DNA of 63,504 nucleotides, taken from NCBI GenBank assembly GCA_024762475.1, contig JANTHJ010000006.1:1-63504 (forward strand). Direction: 5' to 3'. This stretch comes from Chromatiales bacterium. Lineage in GTDB: Bacteria > Pseudomonadota > Gammaproteobacteria > Chromatiales > Chromatiaceae. Every line of letters begins with the position of its first letter. Within the stretch, counting starts at the first letter, position 1. Under the pieces are notes generated by a model. The model saw only the letters and a list, made by a program, of their open reading frames with translations. It made no database searches and had not been told where the DNA came from. Of the stretch, positions 26,531 to 35,525 are shown piece after piece. Position numbers and translations under genes: made by a program.

Positions 26531-27250
26531 ATGAGACCCAGTGGTCGTTTGCCCGCGCAGATGCGCCCGGTGCAATTTATTCGAGATTTCACCAAGCATG
26601 CCGAGGGCTCGGTATTGGCGAGCTTTGGGGATACACGGGTCTTGTGCACCGCCTCGGTGGAGAATCGCCAGCCTCGCTGGATGGCGGACCGGCAGAGTGG
26701 CTGGGTCACCGCCGAATACGGCATGCTGCCCCGCTCCACCCACGATCGAATGGGACGCGAGGCAGCACGAGGAAAACAGGGCGGCCGCACCATGGAGATT
26801 CAGCGCCTGATAGGCCGCTCGCTGAGGGCAGTGATGGATCTGGACAGGCTGGGCCCGCGCACCATTACCCTGGACTGCGATGTGATTCAGGCCGATGGCG
26901 GTACCCGCACTGCCTCCATATCCGGCGCATTCGTGGCACTACGTGACGCCGTCGACCGTCTGCTTGAGAATGGCGAGCTCAAGGAAGACCCGGTTCGAGG
27001 CAATGTCGCCTCGGTTTCGGTGGGTATCTACGAGGGAAGCCCCGTTCTGGATCTCGACTATGTCGAGGATTCCAATGCGGATACCGATATGAACGTGGTC
27101 ATGGATGATCAGGGCCGGTTCATCGAGATCCAGGGCACGGCCGAGGGCACACCGTTCACCCAAGACGAGATGCTCGCCATGCTCGATCTGGCGCGCCAGG
27201 GTATCGGCGAGATCATCACGGCACAGAATGCCGCACTGCAGACCAAGTAG
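26531..27250 (+). CDS. rph: Ribonuclease PH
   Basis: Phosphorolytic 3-prime exonuclease that trims tRNA precursors. The 239-residue protein starts [20 protein letters not shown] and has [19 protein letters not shown], the [22 protein letters not shown] block and [23 protein letters not shown]. The frame can be extended upstream by 14 residues but the chosen start matches the family. It is paired with rdgB 11 bp downstream, a common gammaproteobacterial neighbour. Confidence 0.96.
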   Translation: MRPSGRLPAQMRPVQFIRDFTKHAEGSVLASFGDTRVLCTASVENRQPRWMADRQSGWVTAEYGMLPRSTHDRMGREAARGKQGGRTMEIQRLIGRSLRAVMDLDRLGPRTITLDCDVIQADGGTRTASISGAFVALRDAVDRLLENGELKEDPVRGNVASVSVGIYEGSPVLDLDYVEDSNADTDMNVVMDDQGRFIEIQGTAEGTPFTQDEMLAMLDLARQGIGEIITAQNAALQTK

Positions 27251-27261
27251 GGGGTACCCGG

Positions 27262-27867
27262 GTGAAGATCGAACGGGTGATCCTGGCCAGCAACAACCAG
27301 GGCAAACTGCGGGAACTCAACGAATTACTGGCCGAGCACCACATCGAGGTGATTTCACAGCGGGAATTCGACATTCCCGACGCCGTGGAAAACGGCCTGA
27401 GCTTTGTCGAGAACGCCATCATCAAGGCCCGACATGCCTCGGCACTGAGTGGACTGCCGGCCATCGCCGACGACTCCGGCCTGGAGGTGGACGCGCTGAA
27501 TGGTGAGCCCGGCATCCATTCGGCCCGTTATGCGGGGGAGCACGGGGATGACGCCGCCAATAACCGCAAGCTCCTGGAGGCCTTGGCGAACGTGCCCGAC
27601 GGGGAACGCACTGCCCGCTTCCAGTGCATCATGGTCTTCATGCGCCACGCAAAGGATCCAACCCCTCTCATATGCCAGGGCACCTGGGAGGGGCGCATCC
27701 TGCGCGAGCCCCGGGGTGAGAACGGCTTTGGCTATGACCCTTTGTTCTGGGTAGCGGAAGAGAACGCCAGCGCCGCCGAACTCCCCGCAGCGATCAAGAA
27801 CAGCCAGAGCCACCGGGGGAAGGCGCTGCGCGACCTGATGAGCCGACTTTCCGCCCTCGGCCTGTAG
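27262..27867 (+). CDS. rdgB: XTP/dITP pyrophosphatase (RdgB/HAM1)
   Basis: Removes non-canonical purine nucleotides such as dITP and XTP. The 201-residue protein has VILASNNQGKLRELNELL, the ADDSGLEVDALNGEPGIHSARYAG block, GENGFGYDPLFWV and the C-terminal SHRGKALRDL. It is in an operon with rph. Confidence 0.95.
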   Translation: MKIERVILASNNQGKLRELNELLAEHHIEVISQREFDIPDAVENGLSFVENAIIKARHASALSGLPAIADDSGLEVDALNGEPGIHSARYAGEHGDDAANNRKLLEALANVPDGERTARFQCIMVFMRHAKDPTPLICQGTWEGRILREPRGENGFGYDPLFWVAEENASAAELPAAIKNSQSHRGKALRDLMSRLSALGL

Positions 27868-28147
27868 GCCGATTCGCAAATCCTCGTCAGACGCACCACC
27901 CTATGCCTGTCATACGACGCCCGAGTGGCTGTCAGGCGGCTCCCGTTCCTGCTTTTTTTCAGTCATTTGGCGGAGCTGGAAGCCACTTCAGGCCCTATAG
28001 GACCTGGGTGTCGGGCGTCGGCAACAGACCAAAGTAACGACTAGGATTCCCAATACGGCAGGCATGCTTCATGACCGGCCAGGGATGGGCCTCCCCCGCC
28101 GTGACGGAGGCCCGATGCCGCATTTTCGCATCGAGGAGGGAATCATA
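27868..28147. other. Intergenic region with inverted repeats, no gene seen
   Basis: This 280-bp gap between rdgB and a small exported protein holds a perfect 10-bp inverted repeat (CGACGCCCGA 27915-27924 and its complement 28011-28020). Between the arms is a near-palindrome centred on CCTATAGG. At 28087-28113 a hairpin with an 8-bp GC-rich stem (GGGCCTCC/GGAGGCCC) lies about 35 nt before the next start codon. It lacks a T-run and may be a 5-prime UTR element. Confidence 0.5.
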
Positions 28148-28510
28148 ATGTCACAGCCATCACTTCGAATCTCTAGCTGCAGGGTCTCGCCTGCAGATGT
28201 CTCGCCACTGCTGCTTGTCATTGCGACCGTTCTGGCCGGCGGCGTACTGGCCGAGGCCGTCGGCCTGCCGCCCGGCTTCAAGGACTACCAGCACCGCCGC
28301 CTGCTCGAACCTACCGCGGCTGAGCGCAGGCACGAGGCACGGGGCGGAATCTACATCTATGACGGGATGCCCACCCAATTGGTGGACAGGGCCTTGGACC
28401 GGGAGTTCGAGCGTATCGACAGCATGATGTTCATCCGCGTAAGAGACCTTCCGGCCACTGGCGCCGGCCTGGCCGAAGACGAGAATGACAATGACGATGA
28501 GTGCGACTGA
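28148..28510 (+). CDS. Small exported or membrane-anchored protein, unknown
   Basis: No family recognised. The 120-residue protein has one hydrophobic segment (about residues 18-37, PLLLVIATVLAGGVLAEAVG). Next comes a basic stretch with YQHRRLLEPTAAERRHEARGGIYIYDGMPTQLVDRAL, and it ends with a very acidic tail (DENDNDDECD). A strong GAGGAG ribosome-binding site supports the start. An LPATG string near the end is not a sortase signal, as no downstream helix follows. It precedes two small secreted proteins on the same strand. Confidence 0.65.
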   Translation: MSQPSLRISSCRVSPADVSPLLLVIATVLAGGVLAEAVGLPPGFKDYQHRRLLEPTAAERRHEARGGIYIYDGMPTQLVDRALDREFERIDSMMFIRVRDLPATGAGLAEDENDNDDECD

Positions 28511-28685
28511 TCGCCGACAAGCGGCAGCACGGTCGATCAACGACGGTCCTGTCGATCGTCACGTGATCGACCGCCCCAAAATATCGTCTTTGGACGAAAA
28601 GAATCGGCGATCGACCGGGTCTCCTCCACTGAATGCAGCGCACACAAGCCGCCGCAGACTTGCAACCTTTTGAGGGAGATCAGCC

Positions 28686-28952
28686 ATGAAGATTTTATTG
28701 AGCACCGCCATTCTGGCACTGAGCGCCACGTCGGCACATGCGTGGGAGGCGCGTTTCGATACCCAGGAGCTGTATTCGGGCCAGCCCGACGCACGTCTGG
28801 TGACACGCAGTGAGATCCAATCACAGGACCTGTATCGCGAAGGCAACTACGCCGACATCAACCAGGAGTCTGTGCGGAACGAAGGGGACGCCATTGGTCA
28901 TGTGGACAACCCCGAGAGCTCGCTGTACCAGGAAGCCGGTTACGACGTGTAG
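28686..28952 (+). CDS. Small secreted protein with LYxEGNY-type motifs (1)
   Basis: No known family recognised. The 88-residue product has a clear Sec signal peptide (MKILLSTAILALSATSAHA, cleavage after about residue 19). It carries repeated short motifs: ELYSGQ, DLYREGNYADI and, at the C-terminus, SLYQEAGYDV. The ribosome-binding site GAGGGAG is good. The next gene encodes a paralogous protein with the same motifs, so the pair is real despite small size. Confidence 0.75.
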   Translation: MKILLSTAILALSATSAHAWEARFDTQELYSGQPDARLVTRSEIQSQDLYREGNYADINQESVRNEGDAIGHVDNPESSLYQEAGYDV

Positions 28953-29000
28953 ACGTCGCGACTTCCACACCCACAATCAATCGAACACGAGGACAGTACG

Positions 29001-29276
29001 ATGAAAAAACTGCTTGTTATCGGCTTTATCAGCCTCGCCAGTACCGCAGCACTGGCACAGAACGACAGCCTCTACAGCGAAGGGAACTACTCCTTCCTGA
29101 ATGGAGAGGGGAACTCGGTCGCCCGGACCATCGCTCCTTCGGATCCGGTCGCACTGAAGAACCTGTATCAGGAAGGCAATTTCCCCGTCATCGAGCACGC
29201 CAGCCCGGCCGATGACGCTGTTGTGGATTCGAGCCTTCCCGACAGCCTGTACCAGGAAGGCAACTACTCGGTCTGA
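29001..29276 (+). CDS. Small secreted protein with LYxEGNY-type motifs (2)
   Basis: Paralogue of the preceding gene. The 91-residue product has a Sec signal peptide (MKKLLVIGFISLASTAALA, cut after about residue 19). Three repeats follow at spacing of about 30 residues: SLYSEGNYSFL, NLYQEGNFPVI and, as the C-terminus, SLYQEGNYSV. The mature protein is acidic and short, about 72 residues. Function unknown; the motifs could be a binding or assembly unit. A terminator follows directly. Confidence 0.78.
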   Translation: MKKLLVIGFISLASTAALAQNDSLYSEGNYSFLNGEGNSVARTIAPSDPVALKNLYQEGNFPVIEHASPADDAVVDSSLPDSLYQEGNYSV

Positions 29277-29292
29277 TCGACCGCTGAGAAAA

Positions 29293-29327
29293 AAACCCTG
29301 GCAGCGGCCCCAGCCCTGTCAGGGTTT
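29293..29327. terminator. Intrinsic terminator, probably bidirectional
   Basis: Stem AAACCCTG (29293-29300) pairs with CAGGGTTT (29320-29327), with an A-run before and T-rich end after. It separates the small secreted gene from the convergent DUF2782 gene. Confidence 0.75.
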
Positions 29328-29361
29328 CTGTTCGATGCAAGGACTGCGAGGGAGGCAGCGG

Positions 29362-29700
29362 CTACCAGCGAAAGATGACCCACTTGTTCACATTGGGCCC
29401 GCGTAGCGGATCGTCTGTGGTGTACTCCAGTTCGCCATCGCCATTCCGATCGACGAAGTAGTAGGGCGGTCCGACAGGCGGCTCAACACGCACCATCACC
29501 AATCGCCCGTTGATACGATACTCATAGACCTTTTCAGAACCCCTCTCCCGTATGGTCACGTCCGGCTCGAGCGGCTCGCCCGACTGCAGCGTGGCCGGCG
29601 CCGGCGGTGCTTCAACCACGGTTGCCGGGTCCGCAGCATGCCCCAACACCGGGGCCAGCATCGCAACTATCGCAAACATCGTTCTGTTAAACCCTTTCAC
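29362..29700 (-). CDS. DUF2782-type exported protein
   Basis: Function unknown. The 112-residue protein has a signal peptide (to about AHAAD, residue 23), an Ala/Pro-rich stretch and then the family core DVTIRERGSEKVYEYRINGRLVMVRVEPPVGPPYYFVDRNGDGEL, ending in VNKWVIFRW. This pattern matches DUF2782 as I recall it. It is convergent with the secreted pair. Confidence 0.8.
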   Translation of the reverse strand: MKGFNRTMFAIVAMLAPVLGHAADPATVVEAPPAPATLQSGEPLEPDVTIRERGSEKVYEYRINGRLVMVRVEPPVGPPYYFVDRNGDGELEYTTDDPLRGPNVNKWVIFRW

Positions 29701-29778
29701 GCGCTACTCCTGCCACCAGCTTGGCCGTTTCGTTTCAAGTATAAGCCCCATCCCCCGGGCCCGCACATTGGCTCCGAC

Positions 29779-30498
29779 TCACAACTCCAGCAGGATCTCC
29801 TGCTCCTCCTCGGAGGGCTCGAGGCTGCGTGACTCGTAGTGGGCAAAAATCGCATCGACGATGTCCTTGGGCCGGTCCTGGACCTGGATCAGCTGCATGT
29901 CCTCTGGACTGATAGTGCCTTCGCTGACAAGGGTGTCGCGAAACCAGCCGAGCAGGCCCTCCCAGAAGCGGGAGTCGGCCAGAATAATGGGGATCCGTCG
30001 CGACTTGCCGGTCTGCACCAGTGTGAGGATCTCAGCCAGCTCGTCGAGGGTGCCGAACCCCCCCGGCAAGACCACATAGGCCGAGGCGTATTTGACGAAC
30101 ATCACCTTGCGGGCAAAGAAGTGTCGGAAGTTCAGGGATATATCCTGATAGGTGTTGGGCGCCTGCTCGTGTGGCAGCTGGATATTGACCCCGATACTCG
30201 GCGACTTTCCTTGGTGAGCGCCCTTGTTCGCGGCCTCCATGATCCCCGGCCCGCCGCCCGAGACCACGGAGAAGCCCGAATCCGAGAGCAGCCGGGCCGT
30301 CTCCTCGGCCAGCCCATACCACGGATGATCCGTGGGCGTCCTCGCCGAACCGAAAATGCTGACCGCCGGCTGGATCATGCACAGTTTTTCGAAGCCCTCG
30401 ACGAACTCGGCCATGATCTGGAAGATGCGCCAGCTCTCGCGGGTCAGCTCGCGCTTGGCCTCGCTCGTGGCCAGCCGCCGTGCAATCTGCTGATTCAT
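29779..30498 (-). CDS. LOG-family (TIGR00730-type) nucleotide-processing protein
   Basis: Members of this family hydrolyse nucleoside monophosphates (LOG cytokinin-activating or PpnN-like). The 239-residue protein has the family motifs SIFGSARTP, SGGGPGIMEAANKGA, a conserved Arg in HFFARKVMF and the PGGFGTLDE catalytic motif. It ends with an acidic EEEQEILLEL tail. It is divergent from the oxidoreductase at 30633. The true substrate is uncertain. Confidence 0.88.
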   Translation of the reverse strand: MNQQIARRLATSEAKRELTRESWRIFQIMAEFVEGFEKLCMIQPAVSIFGSARTPTDHPWYGLAEETARLLSDSGFSVVSGGGPGIMEAANKGAHQGKSPSIGVNIQLPHEQAPNTYQDISLNFRHFFARKVMFVKYASAYVVLPGGFGTLDELAEILTLVQTGKSRRIPIILADSRFWEGLLGWFRDTLVSEGTISPEDMQLIQVQDRPKDIVDAIFAHYESRSLEPSEEEQEILLEL

Positions 30499-30632
30499 TT
30501 AGATACCCTGCCTCCTGAGGCCTGAAGGGGATGGAGCCGCCGCGGCGAAGGCGGTAGGATAACAGTCTCCCGGGCAACTTTCGTGTCGCCCGAAGCTCAA
30601 ACGACTGCAACCCCGCCGCTGGAGTAAGACAA

Positions 30633-31505
30633 ATGGTCAGTACCTGTGTCATCGGCCTGGGCGCCATGGGTGCCGGCATGGCTGGCAACCTGCATCGGGC
30701 CGGCCTGCTCGCCAGTGCCTGGAACCGCACCCCTGCAAGAGGTGAGACGGTAGCGGAGCAGCATGGATTCCGGCTCTTTCCATACCTGCAATCGGCAGTA
30801 CAGAGTGCCGAGTTGATCATCACCTCGGTCTCGGCGGACGAAGACCTGCTGGAGATCACCCGGCAGATCGCGCCCCTTCTGCAGGCCGGCAATGTAGTGG
30901 TGGATACCTCCACCGTCGGCGTCAAGACCGCGCAGAGGGCGGCGGAGATCTACGAGGCCCACGGGGTGCACTTTCTCGACGCCCCGGTTTCGGGCGGTAA
31001 AGAGGGCGCTGAGAAGGGCACCATGGTGATGATGGTCGGTGGCGATGCGGAGGTGCTGCGCCAGATCATGCCGGCCCTCGAGGTCATCAGCAGCAAGGTG
31101 GTCCACATGGGCCCGGTGGGCAGCGGCCAGGCCACCAAGGCGGTCAACCAGATCATGGTCGCGGGTATCAATCACGCGGTCACCGAGGCGCTCGCCTTCG
31201 GCCAGCACCAGGGGCTGGACATGGACAAGGTCATCGACGTGGTCGGCGGCGGCGCCGCGGGCAATTGGTTCCTCGACCACCGCGGACATAGCATGTGCGA
31301 GGGCCGCTTCGACCCGGGGTTCCGCGTCGCGTTGCACCACAAGGATCTGCGAATTTGCCAACAGATGCTGGCCGAGGAGCACAAACAGCTCCCCTGCGTG
31401 GAGATGACCCTGGTCAACTACGAACGCCTGATGGAGGCCGGTCATGGTGACGAGGACATCTCCTCCCTGTTCCGCCTGAAGAAGGCCCTGCTCGAAGACG
31501 CCTAA
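30633..31505 (+). CDS. NAD(P)-dependent beta-hydroxyacid dehydrogenase
   Basis: Family of 3-hydroxyisobutyrate dehydrogenase and tartronate semialdehyde reductase. The 290-residue protein starts with Rossmann CVIGLGAMGAGMAGNLHRAG. It has the substrate motif FLDAPVSGGKEGAEKGT and catalytic Lys in GSGQATKAVNQIMVAG. The particular acid is not identifiable. The rep gene starts four bases after the stop. Confidence 0.88.
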   Translation: MVSTCVIGLGAMGAGMAGNLHRAGLLASAWNRTPARGETVAEQHGFRLFPYLQSAVQSAELIITSVSADEDLLEITRQIAPLLQAGNVVVDTSTVGVKTAQRAAEIYEAHGVHFLDAPVSGGKEGAEKGTMVMMVGGDAEVLRQIMPALEVISSKVVHMGPVGSGQATKAVNQIMVAGINHAVTEALAFGQHQGLDMDKVIDVVGGGAAGNWFLDHRGHSMCEGRFDPGFRVALHHKDLRICQQMLAEEHKQLPCVEMTLVNYERLMEAGHGDEDISSLFRLKKALLEDA

Positions 31506-31509
31506 TCCA

Positions 31510-33519
31510 GTGCAGGATCTCAATCCGCGCCAGCGCGAAGCGGTATGTTATCTGGACGGCCCCTCACTGGTACTGGCCGGCGCCGGTTCGGGCAAGACCC
31601 GGGTGATCACCGCCAAGATCGCCCATCTCGTTGGCCACGCCGGCATTCCGGCGCGCAACATCTTCGCCGTCACCTTCACCAACAAGGCCGCAAGGGAGAT
31701 GAAGGCGCGCGTCGACCGACTGCTGGAGGGCAAGGATGGGCGAGGACTCAATGTCTCCACCTTCCATACCTTCGGGCTGAACCTGCTCCGTCGGGAGTAC
31801 AGAGCGGCCGGACTGCGGACCGGATTCAGCATTCTGGACGAACAGGACGTCGAACAACTGCTGAAGGAATTGTCGAAACAGACCGAGCTCGATCGCCAGG
31901 GTCTGCAGGCCGCGCGCCACCAGATATCCCAATGGAAGAACGAACTGATCGACCCGGTCGCTGCCATGTCATTCGCCGAAGACGACCATCAGGCCTTCCA
32001 CGCCGCGCTCTACCGTGCCTACGCAGAGGCCTTGCAGGCCTACAACGCGGTGGATTTCGATGACCTGATCGTGCGCCCGGTACGCCTGCTCGAAGAGCAT
32101 GCGGAACTGCGGGAGCGCTGGGAAAATCGGGTGCGCCACCTGCTGGTGGACGAATACCAGGACACCAATGGCGCGCAGTACCGGTTGGTCCAGCTGTTGG
32201 TGGGCGTACGCGCCACCTTCACCGTGGTTGGCGACGACGACCAGTCCATCTATGCCTGGCGGGGGGCCCGGCCGGAGAATCTGGCGCGTCTGCAGCAGGA
32301 CTTTCCCCAGCTCAAGGTGATCAAGCTGGAGCAGAACTATCGTTCCACCGGGCGCATTCTGGGCGCCGCCAACGAACTGATCGGCAACAATCCCCATGTC
32401 TTCGAGAAACGCCTGTGGAGCGAGCTCGGGCCGGGCGACCCGATCCGCGTCATCCATTGCCGTGACGAGGAGGCCGAGGCAGAGCGGGTGGCTACCGCCA
32501 TCATCCAGCATCGATTCCATCACCGCAGCCGCTTCGCCGATTTTGCGATCCTGTATCGGGGCAATCACCAGGCCCGGATCTTCGAAAAGGCCTTGCGCAC
32601 CCACAACGTCCCCTACTTCATCAGTGGCGGCACCGCCTTCTTCTCACGTGCCGAGATCAAGGACCTGATGGCCTACCTGCGCCTGATCAGCAATACCGAT
32701 GACGACACCGCCCTCCTGCGCATCATCAATACCCCGCGGCGCGAGATCGGCCACACCAGCCTGCAGAGGCTCTCCGCCTGGGCGGCCGAGCGCGGCGGTT
32801 CTTCCCTGTTCGATGCCGTCGACACCCTGGGCATCGAGCAGACGCTTGGTGCCCGAGCGCTGCGACGCCTGCAGGCATTCCGCGAATGGGTGATCGGCCT
32901 GCAGCGCCTCGCCGCCCACCAGCCGCCCGCCGCGGTTCTCGAACAATTGCTGCAGGACCTGGACTACCGGGGCTGGCTGGAGCAGAACAGCAGCAGCGAC
33001 AAGGTCGCCGAACGCCGCTGGGAGAACGTGCGCGAACTGGTGGAATGGCTGGAGCGTCTGCAGCAGGACGAGCACAAGGGAGAAACCCTGCCGGAGCTGG
33101 TCGCCCACCTCTCCCTGATGGACATTCTCGAGCGACAGGACGAGGACGATGCCGGGGACCGGGTGGCGCTGATGACCCTGCACGCCGCCAAGGGCCTGGA
33201 GTTCCCGGTCGTCTTCCTGGTCGGCATGGAAGAGGGACTCCTGCCACACCAGACCAGCGTCGAGGCAGACGATATCGAGGAAGAACGCCGCCTCGCCTAC
33301 GTCGGCATCACCCGCGCCCAGCGCGAACTGATCGTCACCACCGCCGAGAGGCGTCGTCGCGGCGGCGAGATCGTGCGCTGCGAACCAAGTCGGTTCCTCA
33401 AGGAGCTTCCCGAGGAGGACCTGCAATGGGAAGGGCGCGGCGTGACCCTGAGCGAAGAAGAACGGCAGGCACGGGGGCGCGCCAGCATCGCCGGACTCAA
33501 GGCCCTGCTGCAGGGCTGA
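31510..33519 (+). CDS. rep: ATP-dependent DNA helicase Rep
   Basis: 3-prime to 5-prime SF1A helicase that clears proteins from DNA ahead of replication forks. The 669-residue protein has Walker A GAGSGKT (24-30), TFTNKAAREMKARV, the DEYQDTN Walker B/motif II, GDDDQSIYAWRGA (motif III), QNYRSTGRIL (IV), TLHAAKGLEFPVVFLVGMEEGLLPH (V) and RLAYVGITRAQREL (VI). N-terminal LNPRQREAV is Rep-like rather than UvrD-like. The start is GTG without a clear ribosome-binding site. Confidence 0.94.
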   Translation: MQDLNPRQREAVCYLDGPSLVLAGAGSGKTRVITAKIAHLVGHAGIPARNIFAVTFTNKAAREMKARVDRLLEGKDGRGLNVSTFHTFGLNLLRREYRAAGLRTGFSILDEQDVEQLLKELSKQTELDRQGLQAARHQISQWKNELIDPVAAMSFAEDDHQAFHAALYRAYAEALQAYNAVDFDDLIVRPVRLLEEHAELRERWENRVRHLLVDEYQDTNGAQYRLVQLLVGVRATFTVVGDDDQSIYAWRGARPENLARLQQDFPQLKVIKLEQNYRSTGRILGAANELIGNNPHVFEKRLWSELGPGDPIRVIHCRDEEAEAERVATAIIQHRFHHRSRFADFAILYRGNHQARIFEKALRTHNVPYFISGGTAFFSRAEIKDLMAYLRLISNTDDDTALLRIINTPRREIGHTSLQRLSAWAAERGGSSLFDAVDTLGIEQTLGARALRRLQAFREWVIGLQRLAAHQPPAAVLEQLLQDLDYRGWLEQNSSSDKVAERRWENVRELVEWLERLQQDEHKGETLPELVAHLSLMDILERQDEDDAGDRVALMTLHAAKGLEFPVVFLVGMEEGLLPHQTSVEADDIEEERRLAYVGITRAQRELIVTTAERRRRGGEIVRCEPSRFLKELPEEDLQWEGRGVTLSEEERQARGRASIAGLKALLQG

Positions 33520-33555
33520 TCGTGCATAGAATCCGAAGCACCGGGTTTCTTGCCT

Positions 33556-33573
33556 CCCCCCACTTGTGGGGGG
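33556..33573. terminator. GC-rich hairpin between rep and cytochrome gene
   Basis: CCCCCCAC pairs with GTGGGGGG with a 2-base turn. A weak AT tract follows. It lies between the convergent rep and cytochrome genes. Confidence 0.55.
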
Positions 33574-33612
33574 ATTAATCAGAGGCTCCTTAGCGTTCGC
33601 CGGCGCAGCCGA

Positions 33613-34515
33613 TCACTGCAGACTGAGAATCCACTTCACCAGCTTGGTGGCCTCTTCGTCAGTGACATTGTTGGGCGGCATCGGAATCTGTCCCCAGACA
33701 CCCACACTGCCGTGTTTGACCGCCTTCACCAGGGTATCCACTGCGTTCGGATCACCCTGGAACTTGGCGGCGACGTCCTTGTAGGCAGGCCCCAAGACCT
33801 TCGTCGCCACCTGGTGACAGCCAAGGCAGCCCTTGGCTTGGGCGAGCCCTGAGGCATCCTCTACCGCTGCCGGTGCGGCAGGTGCCTGTCCCATCATGCC
33901 GGACACCGCGGTTGCTGCCTGCCCGGCAGTCTGGGAGGCCGCCTCGGTTGCCTGTTGCACCATGGCACCAACCGCGCCCACCGCTGCCTGGACCGGATTG
34001 GCGGGGGCCGGAGCGGCAGCTGCCTTGGGCGCCGCAGCACCGCCAGCATCGATACCTGATTCCTTGAGCATATAGGTGATCGCATTGCGCAGTTCGGCAT
34101 CGTCGATACTGCCACCCCCCCGTGGCGGCATGGCACCCTTGCCGGCGATGGCACTCTTCACCAGTCCGTCGAGTCCACCGTTGGCGTCGAAGCGCGGCTG
34201 CCAGGCGTCAGAAGCACCGATCTTGGGCGCATTCAGCGCACCGGTGGCATGGCAGGCGCCGCAAACAGCATCCACCACTTCCTTGCCGGAACGGGGAGCC
34301 GCCGGTGCCGCACCGGCCTTGGCCACGGCAACCGTGCCCACCGGCTTGATTCGCTCAGCGATGGCCGCCTGCTTGCGCTTGTCGCCGCCCTGCTTCTCGG
34401 TGACACCTTCACTCACGATGCCCGCGGCAATCATGATGACGATGGTGAAGGCCACCAACAATCCGAGGACGAAGAGAAACATTCGCAAAAAGCTGGCATC
34501 GTTCTGTGCGGACAC
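33613..34515 (-). CDS. Di-heme c-type cytochrome (c5-like), membrane anchored
   Basis: Electron-transfer protein in the periplasm. The 300-residue protein has an N-terminal transmembrane anchor (about 11-32) and a first heme site CGACH (residues 85-89) with axial Met in KGAMPPRGG. An Ala/Pro-rich linker of about 60 residues (160-220) follows, then a second heme site CLGCH (230-234) with IPMPPNN. Both domains resemble cytochrome c5. Maturation would use the adjacent ccm operon. Confidence 0.9.
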   Translation of the reverse strand: MSAQNDASFLRMFLFVLGLLVAFTIVIMIAAGIVSEGVTEKQGGDKRKQAAIAERIKPVGTVAVAKAGAAPAAPRSGKEVVDAVCGACHATGALNAPKIGASDAWQPRFDANGGLDGLVKSAIAGKGAMPPRGGGSIDDAELRNAITYMLKESGIDAGGAAAPKAAAAPAPANPVQAAVGAVGAMVQQATEAASQTAGQAATAVSGMMGQAPAAPAAVEDASGLAQAKGCLGCHQVATKVLGPAYKDVAAKFQGDPNAVDTLVKAVKHGSVGVWGQIPMPPNNVTDEEATKLVKWILSLQ

Positions 34516-34603
34516 GGCAGTGCTCCCTGATATTTGAGACGTGAGAGTTTCGGAGCGCGATTATAGCGACTCAGCCGGCCTTTACCCATCCCAAAGGCGG
34601 GAT

Positions 34604-35350
34604 TCAGGCCGGCTCTTCAGGAACGAAGCCCCCGATGCGGGCCAGGACCTCTGGATCGAGAACTTCCAGGCGGGAGCGTTCGGACTGCAAAACGCCCTCG
34701 CTGCGCAGTTTGCGCATTACCCGGTTGGTGTGCACCGGGGTGAGGCCGGTCATGTCCCCCACCATCTCCTGGGTCAGCGGGAAAGGCATGCTGGTGGCAT
34801 CGGCTGCAATCAACCGACGGTACTTCAGGCGGTGAAACAGCTCGGCCACGAGGTAGGCGATCCGCTGCTCCGCGCTCTTGCGCCCGAGTCCGAGCATGTG
34901 ACTCTGGCAACTGGCCATGTAGCGGGCCTGAATGCGCGTGATGTGAGCCGCCAGATCCGGGTGCCTGGTCATCATCTCATGCAGTCCTTCCTGGCGAAAT
35001 CCGCAGACCACCGCGTTGTTGACCGCGAGCGCCGAGTGATGAATATGCGTCGAGCCTGGGGGCATGTACCCGAGAAAATCACCCGGTAGGGCAATGCGCA
35101 GCCCCTGGCGCCGTCCGTCCGAGTCGCTGCGATAGAGAAGCATCCAGCCCTCGAACAGCGTGAATGCCATGTCCGCCTGGCCACCTTCTTCATAGAGGGT
35201 GCGGCGCGCCGCCAGGCGATACTGATCGGTGCGCCGCGACTGGGCATCCTCTATATAGCTGAGCGGTACCACCTGGAACAGTGCGTTTTGCCGCACGGGG
35301 CAGGAAGCACATTGCGTCCGCTGGCTGCGCGGCGTGAGAAACCTGGACAT
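34604..35350 (-). CDS. Crp/Fnr-family transcription regulator
   Basis: The 248-residue protein has an N-terminal CxxC (C14, C17; CASCPVRQ), a cNMP-binding-type barrel (about 40-125), a dimer helix and a winged HTH (LTQEMVGDMTGLTPVHTNRVMRKLRSEGVL). C116 could match Fnr C122, but there is no match to Fnr C29. The recognition helix reads VHTNR instead of the Fnr ExxSR. It is therefore not a plain Fnr, and its signal and DNA site are unknown. It lies between the cytochrome gene and the divergent ccm operon, so control of respiratory genes is plausible. Confidence 0.85.
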   Translation of the reverse strand: MSRFLTPRSQRTQCASCPVRQNALFQVVPLSYIEDAQSRRTDQYRLAARRTLYEEGGQADMAFTLFEGWMLLYRSDSDGRRQGLRIALPGDFLGYMPPGSTHIHHSALAVNNAVVCGFRQEGLHEMMTRHPDLAAHITRIQARYMASCQSHMLGLGRKSAEQRIAYLVAELFHRLKYRRLIAADATSMPFPLTQEMVGDMTGLTPVHTNRVMRKLRSEGVLQSERSRLEVLDPEVLARIGGFVPEEPA

Positions 35351-35525
35351 TTCCTCTCTCTTGGTGCGTGTCGCTACGCGACACCTTGCTCGAAGTTATA
35401 GTTATTTGCGTTACGGGGATCTTTGCACGACTTTCTCCGAATTGCATGGGGAGAAACCCGAAACCCGGCAATTTCTGCGGATGCGGTAGACTGGCGCCCC
35501 GATCTCCAGCCACACGACCGAAGCC

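Noticed and set aside
28445-28480. LPATG string as a sortase sorting signal
   Set aside because: No downstream hydrophobic helix and basic tail, and the organism appears Gram-negative; chance match.
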